Shown here in pieces: positions 36,266-45,778 of a DNA stretch of 64,000 nt. Both the position numbers and the translations under genes were made by a program. The stretch comes from Desulfuromusa sp. (GTDB lineage: Bacteria; Desulfobacterota; Desulfuromonadia; Desulfuromonadales; Geopsychrobacteraceae). The notes beneath the pieces are model-generated. The model searched no databases. It had not been told where the DNA came from and saw only the letters and a list, made by a program, of their open reading frames with translations. Location: assembly GCA_016744595.1 (NCBI GenBank), contig JADGEB010000006.1, positions 2,498-66,497 on the forward strand. The letters are read 5' to 3'. Within the stretch, counting starts at the first letter, position 1. Every line of letters begins with the position of its first letter.

Positions 36266-37128
36266 GACACCCCCTTGGTATCAGCTTTTGGCCGTTTTTT
36301 CAGCCGTTCAATTCTAACGATCACTTTTTCTTCAACATTCAAATCAATGTAATCGAGCATCTGTAATTTTGGTTGTAACTGTGTAAAAATCCGTTCTAGC
36401 CGGTCTAATTTTTTGCTATGCTCGTCATAACCAAGCTTGATTTTAACCCCACCTTTCAGTGTAAAAAGGGAAAACCCGCCGCTTTCCTCATGATGTACCT
36501 CAGAAACCTGCGCCAGACTAAACAAATCACGCTTACGCAAATCAGCCAACAGCACTACAATTTGCCGTAACGTCTGCGCATACTCTGAATCATGATCTTG
36601 CGCTTTATCGTAGTTAAAACCGGTAACAATTGGATAATCAAGACTATCCTTCGCACCCAGAACCTTAAAAACTTCCCCTTGGTCATCCAGATAATAGAGA
36701 TACCCCAAGTTTATGATTGCTACAGGTTCACGCTCTTTCAAACTGATGACGACCTGTCGTGGAAAAATCCTTTGGACATCGGCCTTTTGCACCCAAGGAT
36801 TTTCTTCAATTTTTCGGCCAATCAAACCAAGATCCAGACTGAAAGTATTGATACCAATCTGGATATCTGAAAGAGCTTCGACCTGCCGTTCCATGAGTCG
36901 TTCATTGCCTCGCACGACAATCTTATCAACCCTGAATAGATCTGATGCCAGCATCAATTGCGTCACAAAGAAACCACCGATCAAAACCAAAGCAATGCTG
37001 AAAAAAGTAATCCCGACACGCAAACCACGATGTAACAAATTCCGCCAATTTAATGGTTTTTTTTGCTTTTTGATCCGGTTTTGGTGTGTTTTTTTACTTT
37101 TTTTCTGATTTTTTTTCAAATCACGCAT
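36262..37128 (-). CDS. ftsQ: Cell division protein FtsQ/DivIB
   Basis: 288 residues: a very basic cytoplasmic head (Lys-rich), one membrane helix (about 35-57), a POTRA domain (FRVDKIVVRGNERLMERQVEAL) and the beta domain (PWVQKADVQRIFPRQVVISLKEREP). It links FtsA/FtsZ to the septal wall synthases. The gene follows a 140-base gap that contains a dispersed repeat, and overlaps ftsA. Confidence 0.93.
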   Translation of the reverse strand: MRDLKKNQKKSKKTHQNRIKKQKKPLNWRNLLHRGLRVGITFFSIALVLIGGFFVTQLMLASDLFRVDKIVVRGNERLMERQVEALSDIQIGINTFSLDLGLIGRKIEENPWVQKADVQRIFPRQVVISLKEREPVAIINLGYLYYLDDQGEVFKVLGAKDSLDYPIVTGFNYDKAQDHDSEYAQTLRQIVVLLADLRKRDLFSLAQVSEVHHEESGGFSLFTLKGGVKIKLGYDEHSKKLDRLERIFTQLQPKLQMLDYIDLNVEEKVIVRIERLKKRPKADTKGVS

Positions 37129-37143
37129 GTTTTTCTCAGTCGC

Positions 37144-37265
37144 TGGCTAAGCAATATTTTTGTCTTATAAAACATAGTGTTTCTTCAGTGGTGATGCCAC
37201 ACATGAGTATCCAGAAGCTCTTAAATAACACTGTAACGCAGCAGGTCGAACTTTTTGCGACACCA
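37144..37265. repeat. Dispersed ~122-bp repeat, copy 1 (between ddl and ftsQ)
   Basis: Starts TGGCTAAGCA and ends TTTTTGCGACACCA; roughly 70% identical over its length to 43178-43300, with the same orientation and nearly the same length. The most conserved part is CTGTAACGCAGCAGG. It fills a gap in an otherwise tightly packed operon. Confidence 0.65.
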
Positions 37266-37268
37266 TCA

Positions 37269-38204
37269 CTATTTATCCAAATCGGCATCAAGCAATATCA
37301 TCTCGACCAGTTGCTGAAAATTGATCCCTGCTGCCTCAGCCGCTTTAGGCAGCAGGCTGGTTTCAGTCATACCCGGGATCGTATTAACTTCGATACAAAA
37401 AAACTGACCTTCCCTGAACATAAAATCAACCCGTGCTGCACCCCGGCAGCCTAGTACCCGACAAGCCTTAAAGGCCGCTTGTTGCACCAACTGATAATTT
37501 TTCGTGTTAATTGGTGCCGGCAGTAAATATTCAGTATCCCCAGAGGTATACTTTGCTTGATAATCGTAAAAACCATTCTTGGGAACAATCTGGATGATTG
37601 GCAAAACCTCCCCATTCACCACCGATACCGTTAACTCTACGCCATCAATAAAATCTTCTACCAAAACCGTTCCATCCAAATCTGCAGCCAGATCAATACC
37701 ACTACGCAGATCTTCATGACTTCGGGCTATGGTGATACCAATAGTGGAGCCCTCACGTGAGGGCTTGACCACCAGTGGTAATTTATTACAGCGCTGCAGC
37801 AAATCAGCAGAAGAATCGCCCGGACGCATAAAATCGAACTCAGGAGTTGGCAACTTATGATAAAGAAAAAATTGCTTGGTCATAACTTTGTCGATCGCCA
37901 CACTAGATGCCAGCACACCACTGCCGGTGTAGGGAATTTGTAACACCTCCAGTAAACCCTGAACCCGGCCATCTTCACCAAAACGCCCATGCAATGCGAT
38001 AAAAGCAACTTCAACGCCTGCTTCTTGCAATTGTTCCGGCAAATTTTGCTTAACATCGATAGCAACAACATTGTAGCCAAGTTGTTGCAATGCACGTACG
38101 GAAGCATTCCCGGTCTTCAAAGAGATCTCCCGTTCTGCTGATAAACCTCCCAGCAAAACACCAACCTTCTTTGACAACATCTGCTCCCGCGTAAAACAAC
38201 TCAT
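37269..38204 (-). CDS. ddl: D-alanine-D-alanine ligase
   Basis: 311 residues. Joins two D-Ala for the peptidoglycan stem peptide. ATP-grasp motifs: [48 protein letters not shown], and the C-terminal [23 protein letters not shown]. The start ATG at 38204 overlaps the murC stop (ATGA); an ATG eight codons later is an alternative. In many relatives murB stands between murC and ddl; here it does not. Confidence 0.96.
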   Translation of the reverse strand: MSCFTREQMLSKKVGVLLGGLSAEREISLKTGNASVRALQQLGYNVVAIDVKQNLPEQLQEAGVEVAFIALHGRFGEDGRVQGLLEVLQIPYTGSGVLASSVAIDKVMTKQFFLYHKLPTPEFDFMRPGDSSADLLQRCNKLPLVVKPSREGSTIGITIARSHEDLRSGIDLAADLDGTVLVEDFIDGVELTVSVVNGEVLPIIQIVPKNGFYDYQAKYTSGDTEYLLPAPINTKNYQLVQQAAFKACRVLGCRGAARVDFMFREGQFFCIEVNTIPGMTETSLLPKAAEAAGINFQQLVEMILLDADLDK

Positions 38205-39586
38205 CCTTGAAGCTCTTTCTTGCGCAGTCGCTCTGCTAACAAGTTACAAACCTGGTTAATATTGCCCGCTCCCAATGTCACCACCATATCGCCCGGCTCA
38301 ACAATCTCCGCGACAAAGTCACTCACCTCTTCTAAAGTAGAACAGTAAGACACTGCCTTGTGACCATGCTCGACAATTCCCTGTGCCAATGCTTCCCCTG
38401 TCGCCCCCTCTATTGATTCTTCACCAGCAGCATACACATCTGTAACCACAAGTTGATCAGCCTGATAAAAAGCAGTCAAAAACTCGTCAAACAAGGCCTC
38501 TGTTCGACTGTACCGATGCGGTTGAAAGACAGCAATCACTCTCTTATTCCAGCCACTTTTAGCTGCACTCAAAGTTGCTTTTATCTCAACAGGATGATGA
38601 CCATAATCATCAATGATCATGATGTTGTTAATTTCATTCCGTAACTCGAAACGGCGCTGCAGACCACCGAAATTGCGGAACCCTCCGATAATGGTCTGGA
38701 ACGGAATTTCAAGTTCATGCGCCACAGCAATCACTGACAGAGCGTTTAAAACATTGTGTCGACCAGGCATCCGGAAAGAAATTCGTCCCAACTCTTCACC
38801 CTGATAGTAAGCAGTAAAACTGGTTCGCCCCTGACGGTGTTGAACATCATCAGCATAAAAATCAGCTTGGCTGCTGAATCCATAAGTGGTGAAGCGCTTT
38901 TTGACGGCGGGCAGAATATCTTGAATATTTGAGTCATCCAAACAGAGGACAGCTCGTCCATAAAAAGGAACTTTATTAATAAAATCGATAAATATCTGCT
39001 TGATTTCTTCTATTCCTGAGTAGAAATCAAGGTGATCCGCATCAATGTTTGTTACTACGGCAATCGTCGGTGATAGATGCATAAAAGAGCCATCAGACTC
39101 ATCTGCTTCGGCGACCAAAAACTTTCCACGGCCCAGCTTAGCATTGGAACCAAACGCATCAAGCTTGCCACCGATAACAGCAGTCGGGTCGACACCTGCA
39201 TGTTGCAATACAACAGACATCATACTTGTTGTTGTCGTCTTGCCATGCGTTCCAGCAATAGCAATGCCGTACTTCATTCTCATCAACTCTGCCAACATCT
39301 CAGCTCGTGGAATAACTGCGACATGCTGGCGCAATGCTTCAACAACCTCAGGGTTATCTGCTTTAACGGCTGTTGAAGTCACAACAACATCGACTTCTGT
39401 AATATTTTCTGCACTGTGACCAACAACAATTTCGCCACCCAAATCGGCCAACCGAAGAGTCGTATCCGACTCACGCAGATCAGATCCAGAAACTCGATAC
39501 CCTTGATTTAAAAGAAGTTCGGCAATACCACTCATACCAATACCACCAATACCAATAAAATGTATTTTCTTGATCCGTCCGTACAT
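38201..39586 (-). CDS. murC: UDP-N-acetylmuramate-L-alanine ligase
   Basis: 461 residues. Adds L-Ala to UDP-MurNAc. Mur ligase motifs [38 protein letters not shown], and [20 protein letters not shown] lies seven bases before the ATG. Directly follows murG, whose stop codon touches this start. Confidence 0.97.
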   Translation of the reverse strand: MYGRIKKIHFIGIGGIGMSGIAELLLNQGYRVSGSDLRESDTTLRLADLGGEIVVGHSAENITEVDVVVTSTAVKADNPEVVEALRQHVAVIPRAEMLAELMRMKYGIAIAGTHGKTTTTSMMSVVLQHAGVDPTAVIGGKLDAFGSNAKLGRGKFLVAEADESDGSFMHLSPTIAVVTNIDADHLDFYSGIEEIKQIFIDFINKVPFYGRAVLCLDDSNIQDILPAVKKRFTTYGFSSQADFYADDVQHRQGRTSFTAYYQGEELGRISFRMPGRHNVLNALSVIAVAHELEIPFQTIIGGFRNFGGLQRRFELRNEINNIMIIDDYGHHPVEIKATLSAAKSGWNKRVIAVFQPHRYSRTEALFDEFLTAFYQADQLVVTDVYAAGEESIEGATGEALAQGIVEHGHKAVSYCSTLEEVSDFVAEIVEPGDMVVTLGAGNINQVCNLLAERLRKKELQG

Positions 39587-40678
39587 CTATATTCCCTCCA
39601 CCAATGGCGCTCCAAGTGAGCGTCGACACTCATTTAGAATTCGCTCCGCCGCACCCGGCAAACCAAGCAGACGCGCCTTTTCAGCCATACTCTGTAGTGC
39701 TTTTTCATCTTCAAGAAGCTCTTTTACCAAGAGGACAAGTCTCTCTGGGGTTAATTCATCCTGAGGCAACAATATTGCAGCTCCAACATCATCAAGCGCC
39801 TTGGCGTTGGCCGTCTGATGATCTCCAGCCGCATGGGGAAAAGGAATCAAGATCGCTGGCCTTCCACAAACTGTCAACTCTGCCAACGTTGTTGCTCCGG
39901 AGCGACAGATCACCAGACTTGCAGCAGAATAAGCAGCTGGCATATCATCAATAAAAGGGACAACTTGCTGTGGATCAAACCCCGCAGCAGAATAGGCTCG
40001 CTGAACTTCTATAAAATCTTCTTCCCCAGTTTGATGTAAAATTTCGAGCTTCTGTTCCCAATTGCGCATCAATGGCAGCATCTTTATAATTGTTTGATTA
40101 ATAGCCCTGGCTCCCCGACTACCACCAAAAATCAATAGTTTGCCAGGGTGAGGAATTTCCGTGGATACGTTGTCCAACCCTTGCCGCAATGGATTACCGG
40201 TCACCTTGGTTTTACAACTGTTAAACAAATTTGCACTTGCAGAAAAAGAGAGGCAGACCAGTTTTGCCCCCCGAGCCAATAGCCGATTACTTAATCCGGG
40301 GATTGCATTCTGCTCATGAATCAGATAAGGAATCCCTCTCAGTTTTGCCACTATTAATACCGGAACTGAAGCGTACCCACCCACTCCGATAACCAAGTCT
40401 GGCTTGAAGTTGCGCAATATTTCATTCGCTTGTCCGAGACTTTTGAATAGTTTGGGCAATAATTCCAACTTTCCACGCCAGCCTCGACCAACAAACCCGA
40501 CCATATCAACAGTTGCCAGAGGTAATCCCAACTTTGGTAGTAATTTTTTTTCTAAGCCCCGCTCGGTTCCGACAAATTGCACTTCTGATTTTCCATCTTG
40601 CAGAAGTAATAATTGTGCCAATGCAACTGCCGGGAAAAGATGTCCACCGGTTCCGCCACCGGCCAGCAGCAACTTCAC
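39587..40678 (-). CDS. murG: MurG N-acetylglucosaminyltransferase (lipid II synthesis)
   Basis: 363 residues from a GTG at 40678 that overlaps the ftsW stop (GTGA), with AGGGT upstream. Transfers GlcNAc to lipid I at the inner face of the membrane. N-terminal LLLAGGGTGGHLFPAVALA, VGVGGYASVPV, HEQNAIPGLSNR, and the UDP-binding SGATTLAELTVCGRPAILIPFPHA. The open frame further upstream has no homology. Confidence 0.97.
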   Translation of the reverse strand: MKLLLAGGGTGGHLFPAVALAQLLLLQDGKSEVQFVGTERGLEKKLLPKLGLPLATVDMVGFVGRGWRGKLELLPKLFKSLGQANEILRNFKPDLVIGVGGYASVPVLIVAKLRGIPYLIHEQNAIPGLSNRLLARGAKLVCLSFSASANLFNSCKTKVTGNPLRQGLDNVSTEIPHPGKLLIFGGSRGARAINQTIIKMLPLMRNWEQKLEILHQTGEEDFIEVQRAYSAAGFDPQQVVPFIDDMPAAYSAASLVICRSGATTLAELTVCGRPAILIPFPHAAGDHQTANAKALDDVGAAILLPQDELTPERLVLLVKELLEDEKALQSMAEKARLLGLPGAAERILNECRRSLGAPLVEGI

Positions 40679-41778
40679 TTTACCGACCCTAGTGAATTTG
40701 AAATATTCAATAGAATTCCTACCGCAATCAGACTCACCACCAAACTTGTCCCTCCATAAGAGACAAATGGCAATGCCAACCCCTTTGTTGGCAGTAAACC
40801 TAGACAAACTGCCAAATTTACAAATGCTTCCAACCCGAGCAGCAGACTTATACCAAAAGCCAGATTTCGACCAAATGGATCCTGACATTGTAACGCTATC
40901 CGAATACCGCAAAGAACCAGCAGCAAAAACAGTGCTGCGACAATAAGAGCTCCAACCAGTCCCAGTTCTTCACCGATCACAGAAAAAATGAAATCAGTGT
41001 GTGCTTCTGGCAAATAAAATAATTTTTGCTCTCCGATTCCCAGCCCTTGCCCAAGAACTCCCCCTTTACCAAAAGCAACCAGACTCTGAATGATCTGAAA
41101 TCCGGTATCAAAAGGGTCATCCCATGGATCGAGGAAAGCCATAATCCTGCGGCGGCGATAATCAACCTGCATAATCAGAAAATAGACCACCGGCAGGGTC
41201 ATCAGAATTGTTGGCAGGATGTAACGCCAACGCACCCCAGCAACAATTAACATCGACAGTGCAACTCCGGCGATAATCATGGCACTGCCCATATCTGGCT
41301 GTTTAACCAACATCCCCAAAAGCAAACCAAGGACGAGCATGTAGGGGAAATAGCCTTTAAGAAAGGAACGAACCTTTTCTTTCTTACGTGTCAGGGAGTG
41401 GGCTAGATAGAGAACCAAGGTGAGCTTCACCAGCTCGGCGGGCTGAACGGTCAAGCCCGGCAAACGTAACCAGCGCATTGCACCACCAACCCGCACACCA
41501 AAACCGGGGATAAATAGCAATGCCAGCAACACAATACTTCCGAGCAAAGAGATCACTGCTAATTTTCGCCAGTTTTTGTAATTAAAATAGGTTGCAACTG
41601 CCATCAGAACAAAACCAACCAGCGTATAGAGCAGTTGTCTTTTCAAAAAATAGAAGCCATCGTTAAATCGCTCCGCTGCCATAATTGCCGATGATGAATA
41701 GACCATCACCACACCGATACAGGTCAACGTAACTGTCAGCAATAGCAGAGAAGTATCAACATCACGCCGGAATGTCAT
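40675..41778 (-). CDS. ftsW: FtsW, SEDS-family septal peptidoglycan polymerase
   Basis: 367 residues, about ten membrane helices. Polymerises lipid II at the septum together with the class B PBP. SEDS motifs GGAMRWLRLPGLTVQPAELVK (shortened here), KQPDMGSAMII, QSLVAFGKGGVLGQGLG, PEAHTDFIFSVIGEELG, and LPFVSYGGTSL. Start overlaps murD stop by ATGA. Confidence 0.96.
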   Translation of the reverse strand: MTFRRDVDTSLLLLTVTLTCIGVVMVYSSSAIMAAERFNDGFYFLKRQLLYTLVGFVLMAVATYFNYKNWRKLAVISLLGSIVLLALLFIPGFGVRVGGAMRWLRLPGLTVQPAELVKLTLVLYLAHSLTRKKEKVRSFLKGYFPYMLVLGLLLGMLVKQPDMGSAMIIAGVALSMLIVAGVRWRYILPTILMTLPVVYFLIMQVDYRRRRIMAFLDPWDDPFDTGFQIIQSLVAFGKGGVLGQGLGIGEQKLFYLPEAHTDFIFSVIGEELGLVGALIVAALFLLLVLCGIRIALQCQDPFGRNLAFGISLLLGLEAFVNLAVCLGLLPTKGLALPFVSYGGTSLVVSLIAVGILLNISNSLGSVK

Positions 41779-43136
41779 AGCCCAACCTCCCCTACAGGAA
41801 GTTGCCGAACCAGACGTTCAAATTCAGACCCACGCACCTGAAAATTGGCAAACATATCAAAACTGGAACAGGCCGGAGACAACAATACCGTTCCACCTGT
41901 AGCAGTGATTTCACAAGCTTGCTCAACAGCGGCTTCCAAGCCTGTAACAAGGCGAACATCACAGCTTCCTGATAAATCTGTTGCCATTTTCTGCGCAGCT
42001 TCGCCAATCAGAATCAAATGATCAACCTTCTGCTTGAGCAGTGGTCTGAGAGGTGAATAATCACCCCCCTTATCTTTTCCACCTGCGATCAGAGTGACAC
42101 CAGACGAAAACCCGGCAAGACTCTTCATCACACTCCCGACGTTAGTTCCTTTTGAGTCGTTATACCAAGCCACTCCATTCAACCGCCGGACTAACTGCAT
42201 CCGATGCTCAAGACCCGAGAAGGAACAAACTGCATCCCATGCCAGTCCTGCCGGACACCCCTGTAACAAAGCCGGGATCATCGCAGCCATTGCGTTTTCA
42301 ATATTGTGCTCACCGGAAAGCTTCAAATCAGACAACGGGAACTGAATATCGGCTCCTGACCAATTCCAAACCAGTTTGTCTCCCAAACGTGTCATCCCCT
42401 CAATCAACCTTCCTCGGGCAGAAAACCAAATTTTTCTTGCTTCAACATTAGCTGTCAGCCTGCAAACCTCTGGGTCGTCAGCATTCAGCACAACGAAATC
42501 AGCGGCTGTCATGTTACGGAACAACCCCAGTTTAGCCTGATAATAACTCTGTAAGTCATGATAGCGATCAAGATGATCTGAACTCAGGTTAAGGAGTAAT
42601 CCAATGGCGGGATGAAACTGTTCGATGCTTTCTAACTGAAACGAGGAGAGTTCAACAACGACCCCGTCATATTCATCAAAACATGCTTCAACTAAAGGCG
42701 TACCTAAATTTCCACCGACAAAAACATTCCTTCCCCAATCCTGCATTATCTCGCCGATCAGGCTGGTAGTCGTTGATTTTCCGTTGGTTCCTGTTACTCC
42801 GATAATCGGTACGGTTATTTCCCGTGCTGCAATTTCAACTTCTCCAAGTAGGGGAATCCCACAGGATGATGCCAGCTGCAAAGGCTCACAATCAAGAGGG
42901 ACTCCCGGGCTTACGGCAATCAGATCGGCCTGTTTGAACAGTTCGAGGTCATGACCACCGAGATCGTAACGTACTGGCAGTCCCTTCAGAGAATCAAGTC
43001 CTGCAATTTCCTCCTGCTTGCGCAAATCGGACAACGCCACAGTTGCTCCACGCTCGATTAAAAAACGTACCAGAGCCTGACCACTCAAGCCTGCTCCAAT
43101 AACCACAATGCGTTTGTTTTTAAAATCGAACTTCAT
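41775..43136 (-). CDS. murD: UDP-N-acetylmuramoylalanine-D-glutamate ligase
   Basis: 453 residues. Adds D-Glu to the stem peptide. N-terminal Rossmann VVIGAGLSGQALVRFL, P-loop GVTGTNGKSTTTSLIG, HRMQLVRRLNGVAWYNDSKGTN, and LLSPACSSFDMFANFQVRG. Only a weak ribosome-binding site precedes it, and a dispersed repeat lies in the 167-base gap between it and mraY. Confidence 0.97.
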   Translation of the reverse strand: MKFDFKNKRIVVIGAGLSGQALVRFLIERGATVALSDLRKQEEIAGLDSLKGLPVRYDLGGHDLELFKQADLIAVSPGVPLDCEPLQLASSCGIPLLGEVEIAAREITVPIIGVTGTNGKSTTTSLIGEIMQDWGRNVFVGGNLGTPLVEACFDEYDGVVVELSSFQLESIEQFHPAIGLLLNLSSDHLDRYHDLQSYYQAKLGLFRNMTAADFVVLNADDPEVCRLTANVEARKIWFSARGRLIEGMTRLGDKLVWNWSGADIQFPLSDLKLSGEHNIENAMAAMIPALLQGCPAGLAWDAVCSFSGLEHRMQLVRRLNGVAWYNDSKGTNVGSVMKSLAGFSSGVTLIAGGKDKGGDYSPLRPLLKQKVDHLILIGEAAQKMATDLSGSCDVRLVTGLEAAVEQACEITATGGTVLLSPACSSFDMFANFQVRGSEFERLVRQLPVGEVGL

Positions 43137-43177
43137 GAGCCACTCACGATAAAAATGAAATATTTAATTGGTTTAAA

Positions 43178-43300
43178 TGGCTAAGCAAAAATTTCGTCCA
43201 GTAAGGCCTAGTGATTTTTCAGGGGCGAAGACATACAACTGGATACTGAGATCCTGAAAAAACGCTGTAACACAGCAGGATAGACTTTTTTGCGACGCCA
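43178..43300. repeat. Dispersed ~122-bp repeat, copy 2 (between mraY and murD)
   Basis: Starts TGGCTAAGCA and ends TTTTTTGCGACGCCA; same orientation as and about 70% identical to 37144-37265, best conserved at CTGTAACACAGCAGG. Lies in the only other long gap inside the dcw cluster. Confidence 0.65.
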
Positions 43301-43303
43301 TTT

Positions 43304-44380
43304 TCATCGTAATTTCAACGTCGAAAGAGCAATAAGTGCCAATATGATACTGATAATCCAAAACCGAACGATTATTTTTGGTTCTGGCCAACCCTTGAGT
43401 TCAAAGTGATGGTGAATTGGCGCCATCCGAAAAACCCGGCGCCCCCAGTAGCGAAACGAAATGACCTGAACAATAACTGAAAGCGCTTCAATAACAAAAA
43501 TTCCACCAACAATGACCAAGACAAATTCATTTTTAGTAATTACTGCAATAGTTCCCAGCGCTCCACCGAGTGACAAGCTACCGACATCACCCATAAACAC
43601 CTGAGCAGGGTAAGTGTTAAACCACAAGAATCCGAGCCCCGCACCGACCATTGCACCACAAAGAATTGCCAGCTCACCTGCGCCCTGAATACCAGTAATC
43701 TGCAGGTAACTGGATAGCTTGGCGTTTCCAACCAAATATGCCAACAGCAAGAAAGTCCCAGCAGCAATAATCATCGGACCGATCGCCAGTCCATCAAGTC
43801 CATCAGTCAAATTCACTGCATTACTGGCACCAACCATCACCAAAGTAGCAAACAGAATGTAGAATATCCCAAGATCAGGATTCACATTTTTAAAAAATGG
43901 CAAACTTAAATGGGTATCAAAATTGCCACTCCTGTAAAGCAACAGTGACGCAATTAAAGCGATCAGAATTTGCCAGAACATTTTCTGTCGAGCAGAAATG
44001 CCATCACTACTTTTACGCACAACCTTGAGATAATCATCAATAAAACCCACGGCACCATATCCTGTTGTGACCAGCAATGTGACCCAGATATAGAGATTTG
44101 TCAGGTCAGCCCAGAGAAGTGTCGGGATAATTATTGCGAATAGAATCAACGCCCCACCCATGGTCGGGGTTCCCTCTTTCACAAAGTGGGATTCGGGTCC
44201 AACCTTGCGGATCGTTTGGCCAATCTGCATTCGCTGCAAGGTTGCAATCAACCAGGGTCCAAGAATGAAAGATATCAGCAAGGCGGTAATCGTCGCGTAG
44301 ATAGTACGGAAAGTGATGTAACGAAAAACATACAACACCGAATATTCTGTATGAAGAGGATATAAGAGGTGATATAGCAC
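43304..44380 (-). CDS. mraY: Phospho-N-acetylmuramoyl-pentapeptide transferase (lipid I synthase)
   Basis: 358 residues with ten membrane helices, starting at a GTG three bases after the murF stop (AAGGA upstream). Transfers phospho-MurNAc-pentapeptide to undecaprenyl phosphate. Motifs [51 protein letters not shown], and [11 protein letters not shown]. Confidence 0.97.
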   Translation of the reverse strand: MLYHLLYPLHTEYSVLYVFRYITFRTIYATITALLISFILGPWLIATLQRMQIGQTIRKVGPESHFVKEGTPTMGGALILFAIIIPTLLWADLTNLYIWVTLLVTTGYGAVGFIDDYLKVVRKSSDGISARQKMFWQILIALIASLLLYRSGNFDTHLSLPFFKNVNPDLGIFYILFATLVMVGASNAVNLTDGLDGLAIGPMIIAAGTFLLLAYLVGNAKLSSYLQITGIQGAGELAILCGAMVGAGLGFLWFNTYPAQVFMGDVGSLSLGGALGTIAVITKNEFVLVIVGGIFVIEALSVIVQVISFRYWGRRVFRMAPIHHHFELKGWPEPKIIVRFWIISIILALIALSTLKLR

Positions 44381-44383
44381 CTA

Positions 44384-45778
44384 CTAGTTTCCTTTCTTTC
44401 CATTCAAAGGGGTATTAACGGCGGTCTTTAAAGCCTCCGCAACTTGTTCCAGGCGTACTCCTCGCGACCCTTTTACCAGGATTTTGTCACCGGAACGTTG
44501 CTGAACCTGCAAATATTCTATCGCTGCAGCCGCATCTTTCAGTTCTGTCATTTGTCCGGCCTTCATTCCCGCAGCTTTTGCCCCCCGGCAAAGATCGGCA
44601 GAAAACTGGCCGATACCAACTAACAACTCAGCAGCCCCGGCAACTTTTACACCCAGATCTTCATGCATTTGCGCAGAATCCTCACCCAGTTCGAGCATAT
44701 CACCCAACACTGCAACCCGCCTGCCCGACCCAGTCAACGACACCAAAGCATCAAGAGCTGCGTAAGCTGAAAGGGGATTGGAGTTGTAGCTATCATCAAG
44801 CAGCAGGCCACCACAGGGGAGAGGAGTAAGGTTCATTCGCCCCGGGATGGCAACAAATTGATTCAATCCATTAGCAATTTTATCTACCGAAACTTGCATT
44901 TCTAACGCCGCCGAAGCAGCAGCCAAAGCATTTGATACATTGTGCCGTCCGGGAATTCTCAATTCGATTCGATGGCTCTGCCCTGCGGACAGAAGATCAA
45001 ACCGGACACCTGCAGTTATCTCCTCAATATGTTCTGCACGAACTTGAGCCTGTTCAGAGATCCCATAGGTCAACTTCTTCACCCCATTAGCAACTGGCAA
45101 GCGCGATACCCGCGGATCATCAAGATTGAGGATGGCTGTCCCTCCCTGTAATCCGGCGTAAAGCTCACCTTTTGCTCTAGAAACACCATCCAAACCACGT
45201 AATGTTTCCAAATGTGCGGCGCCGATATTAGTGATGACACCAATTGTAGGTTGGGCTATTTCGGTCAAACGTTCAATCTCGCCAAGGGCACTGGTTCCCA
45301 TTTCCAGAACCGCCCATTGGTGTTCCTTTTTCAAGCGAAACAAGGTCAACGGCAAACCAATCAGATTATTAAAATTACCAGAGGTCTTCAGACCTGGAGC
45401 GACTTGCTCCAAAATCGTAGCCAACATTTCCTTGGTGGTTGTTTTCCCGGCCGAACCCGTGATAGCAACCAATGGTCCGTTGAGTTGTAAACGGTAAGCT
45501 GCGGCGATGTCTCCAAGCGCCCGTAAAGTGTTTGCTACCCGCACAACTGGAACGCTCAAGCCAGCAACAACTTCTTCGCTCAGACATGCAGCAGCACCAT
45601 TCTTTACCGCCTGACCGAGATAATCATGGCCATCAAAACGTTCCCCCCGTAAGGGGACAAACAGCGAACCGGGAGCCAGATTTCGACTATCAGTAGAAAT
45701 TCCACTCAACGCGCAGCTAACTTTTCTGCCAGAGAAATCACCATCTGTAATTCGGGCAATTCGCTCGAGGTCAAACAT
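44384..45778 (-). CDS. murF: UDP-MurNAc-tripeptide D-Ala-D-Ala ligase
   Basis: 464 residues from the ATG at 45778 (GGAG upstream), overlapping the end of murE by eight bases. Completes the pentapeptide. Motifs AITGSAGKTTTKEMLATIL, NFNNLIGLPLTL, EMGTSALGEI, DDSYNSNPLSAYAALDAL, and LVKGSRGVRLEQV. Confidence 0.96.
   Translation of the reverse strand: MFDLERIARITDGDFSGRKVSCALSGISTDSRNLAPGSLFVPLRGERFDGHDYLGQAVKNGAAACLSEEVVAGLSVPVVRVANTLRALGDIAAAYRLQLNGPLVAITGSAGKTTTKEMLATILEQVAPGLKTSGNFNNLIGLPLTLFRLKKEHQWAVLEMGTSALGEIERLTEIAQPTIGVITNIGAAHLETLRGLDGVSRAKGELYAGLQGGTAILNLDDPRVSRLPVANGVKKLTYGISEQAQVRAEHIEEITAGVRFDLLSAGQSHRIELRIPGRHNVSNALAAASAALEMQVSVDKIANGLNQFVAIPGRMNLTPLPCGGLLLDDSYNSNPLSAYAALDALVSLTGSGRRVAVLGDMLELGEDSAQMHEDLGVKVAGAAELLVGIGQFSADLCRGAKAAGMKAGQMTELKDAAAAIEYLQVQQRSGDKILVKGSRGVRLEQVAEALKTAVNTPLNGKKGN

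Noticed and set aside
40679-40912. Long N-terminal extension of murG
   Set aside because: It overlaps ftsW out of frame and lacks homology; the GTG at 40678 overlapping the ftsW stop matches the family start.
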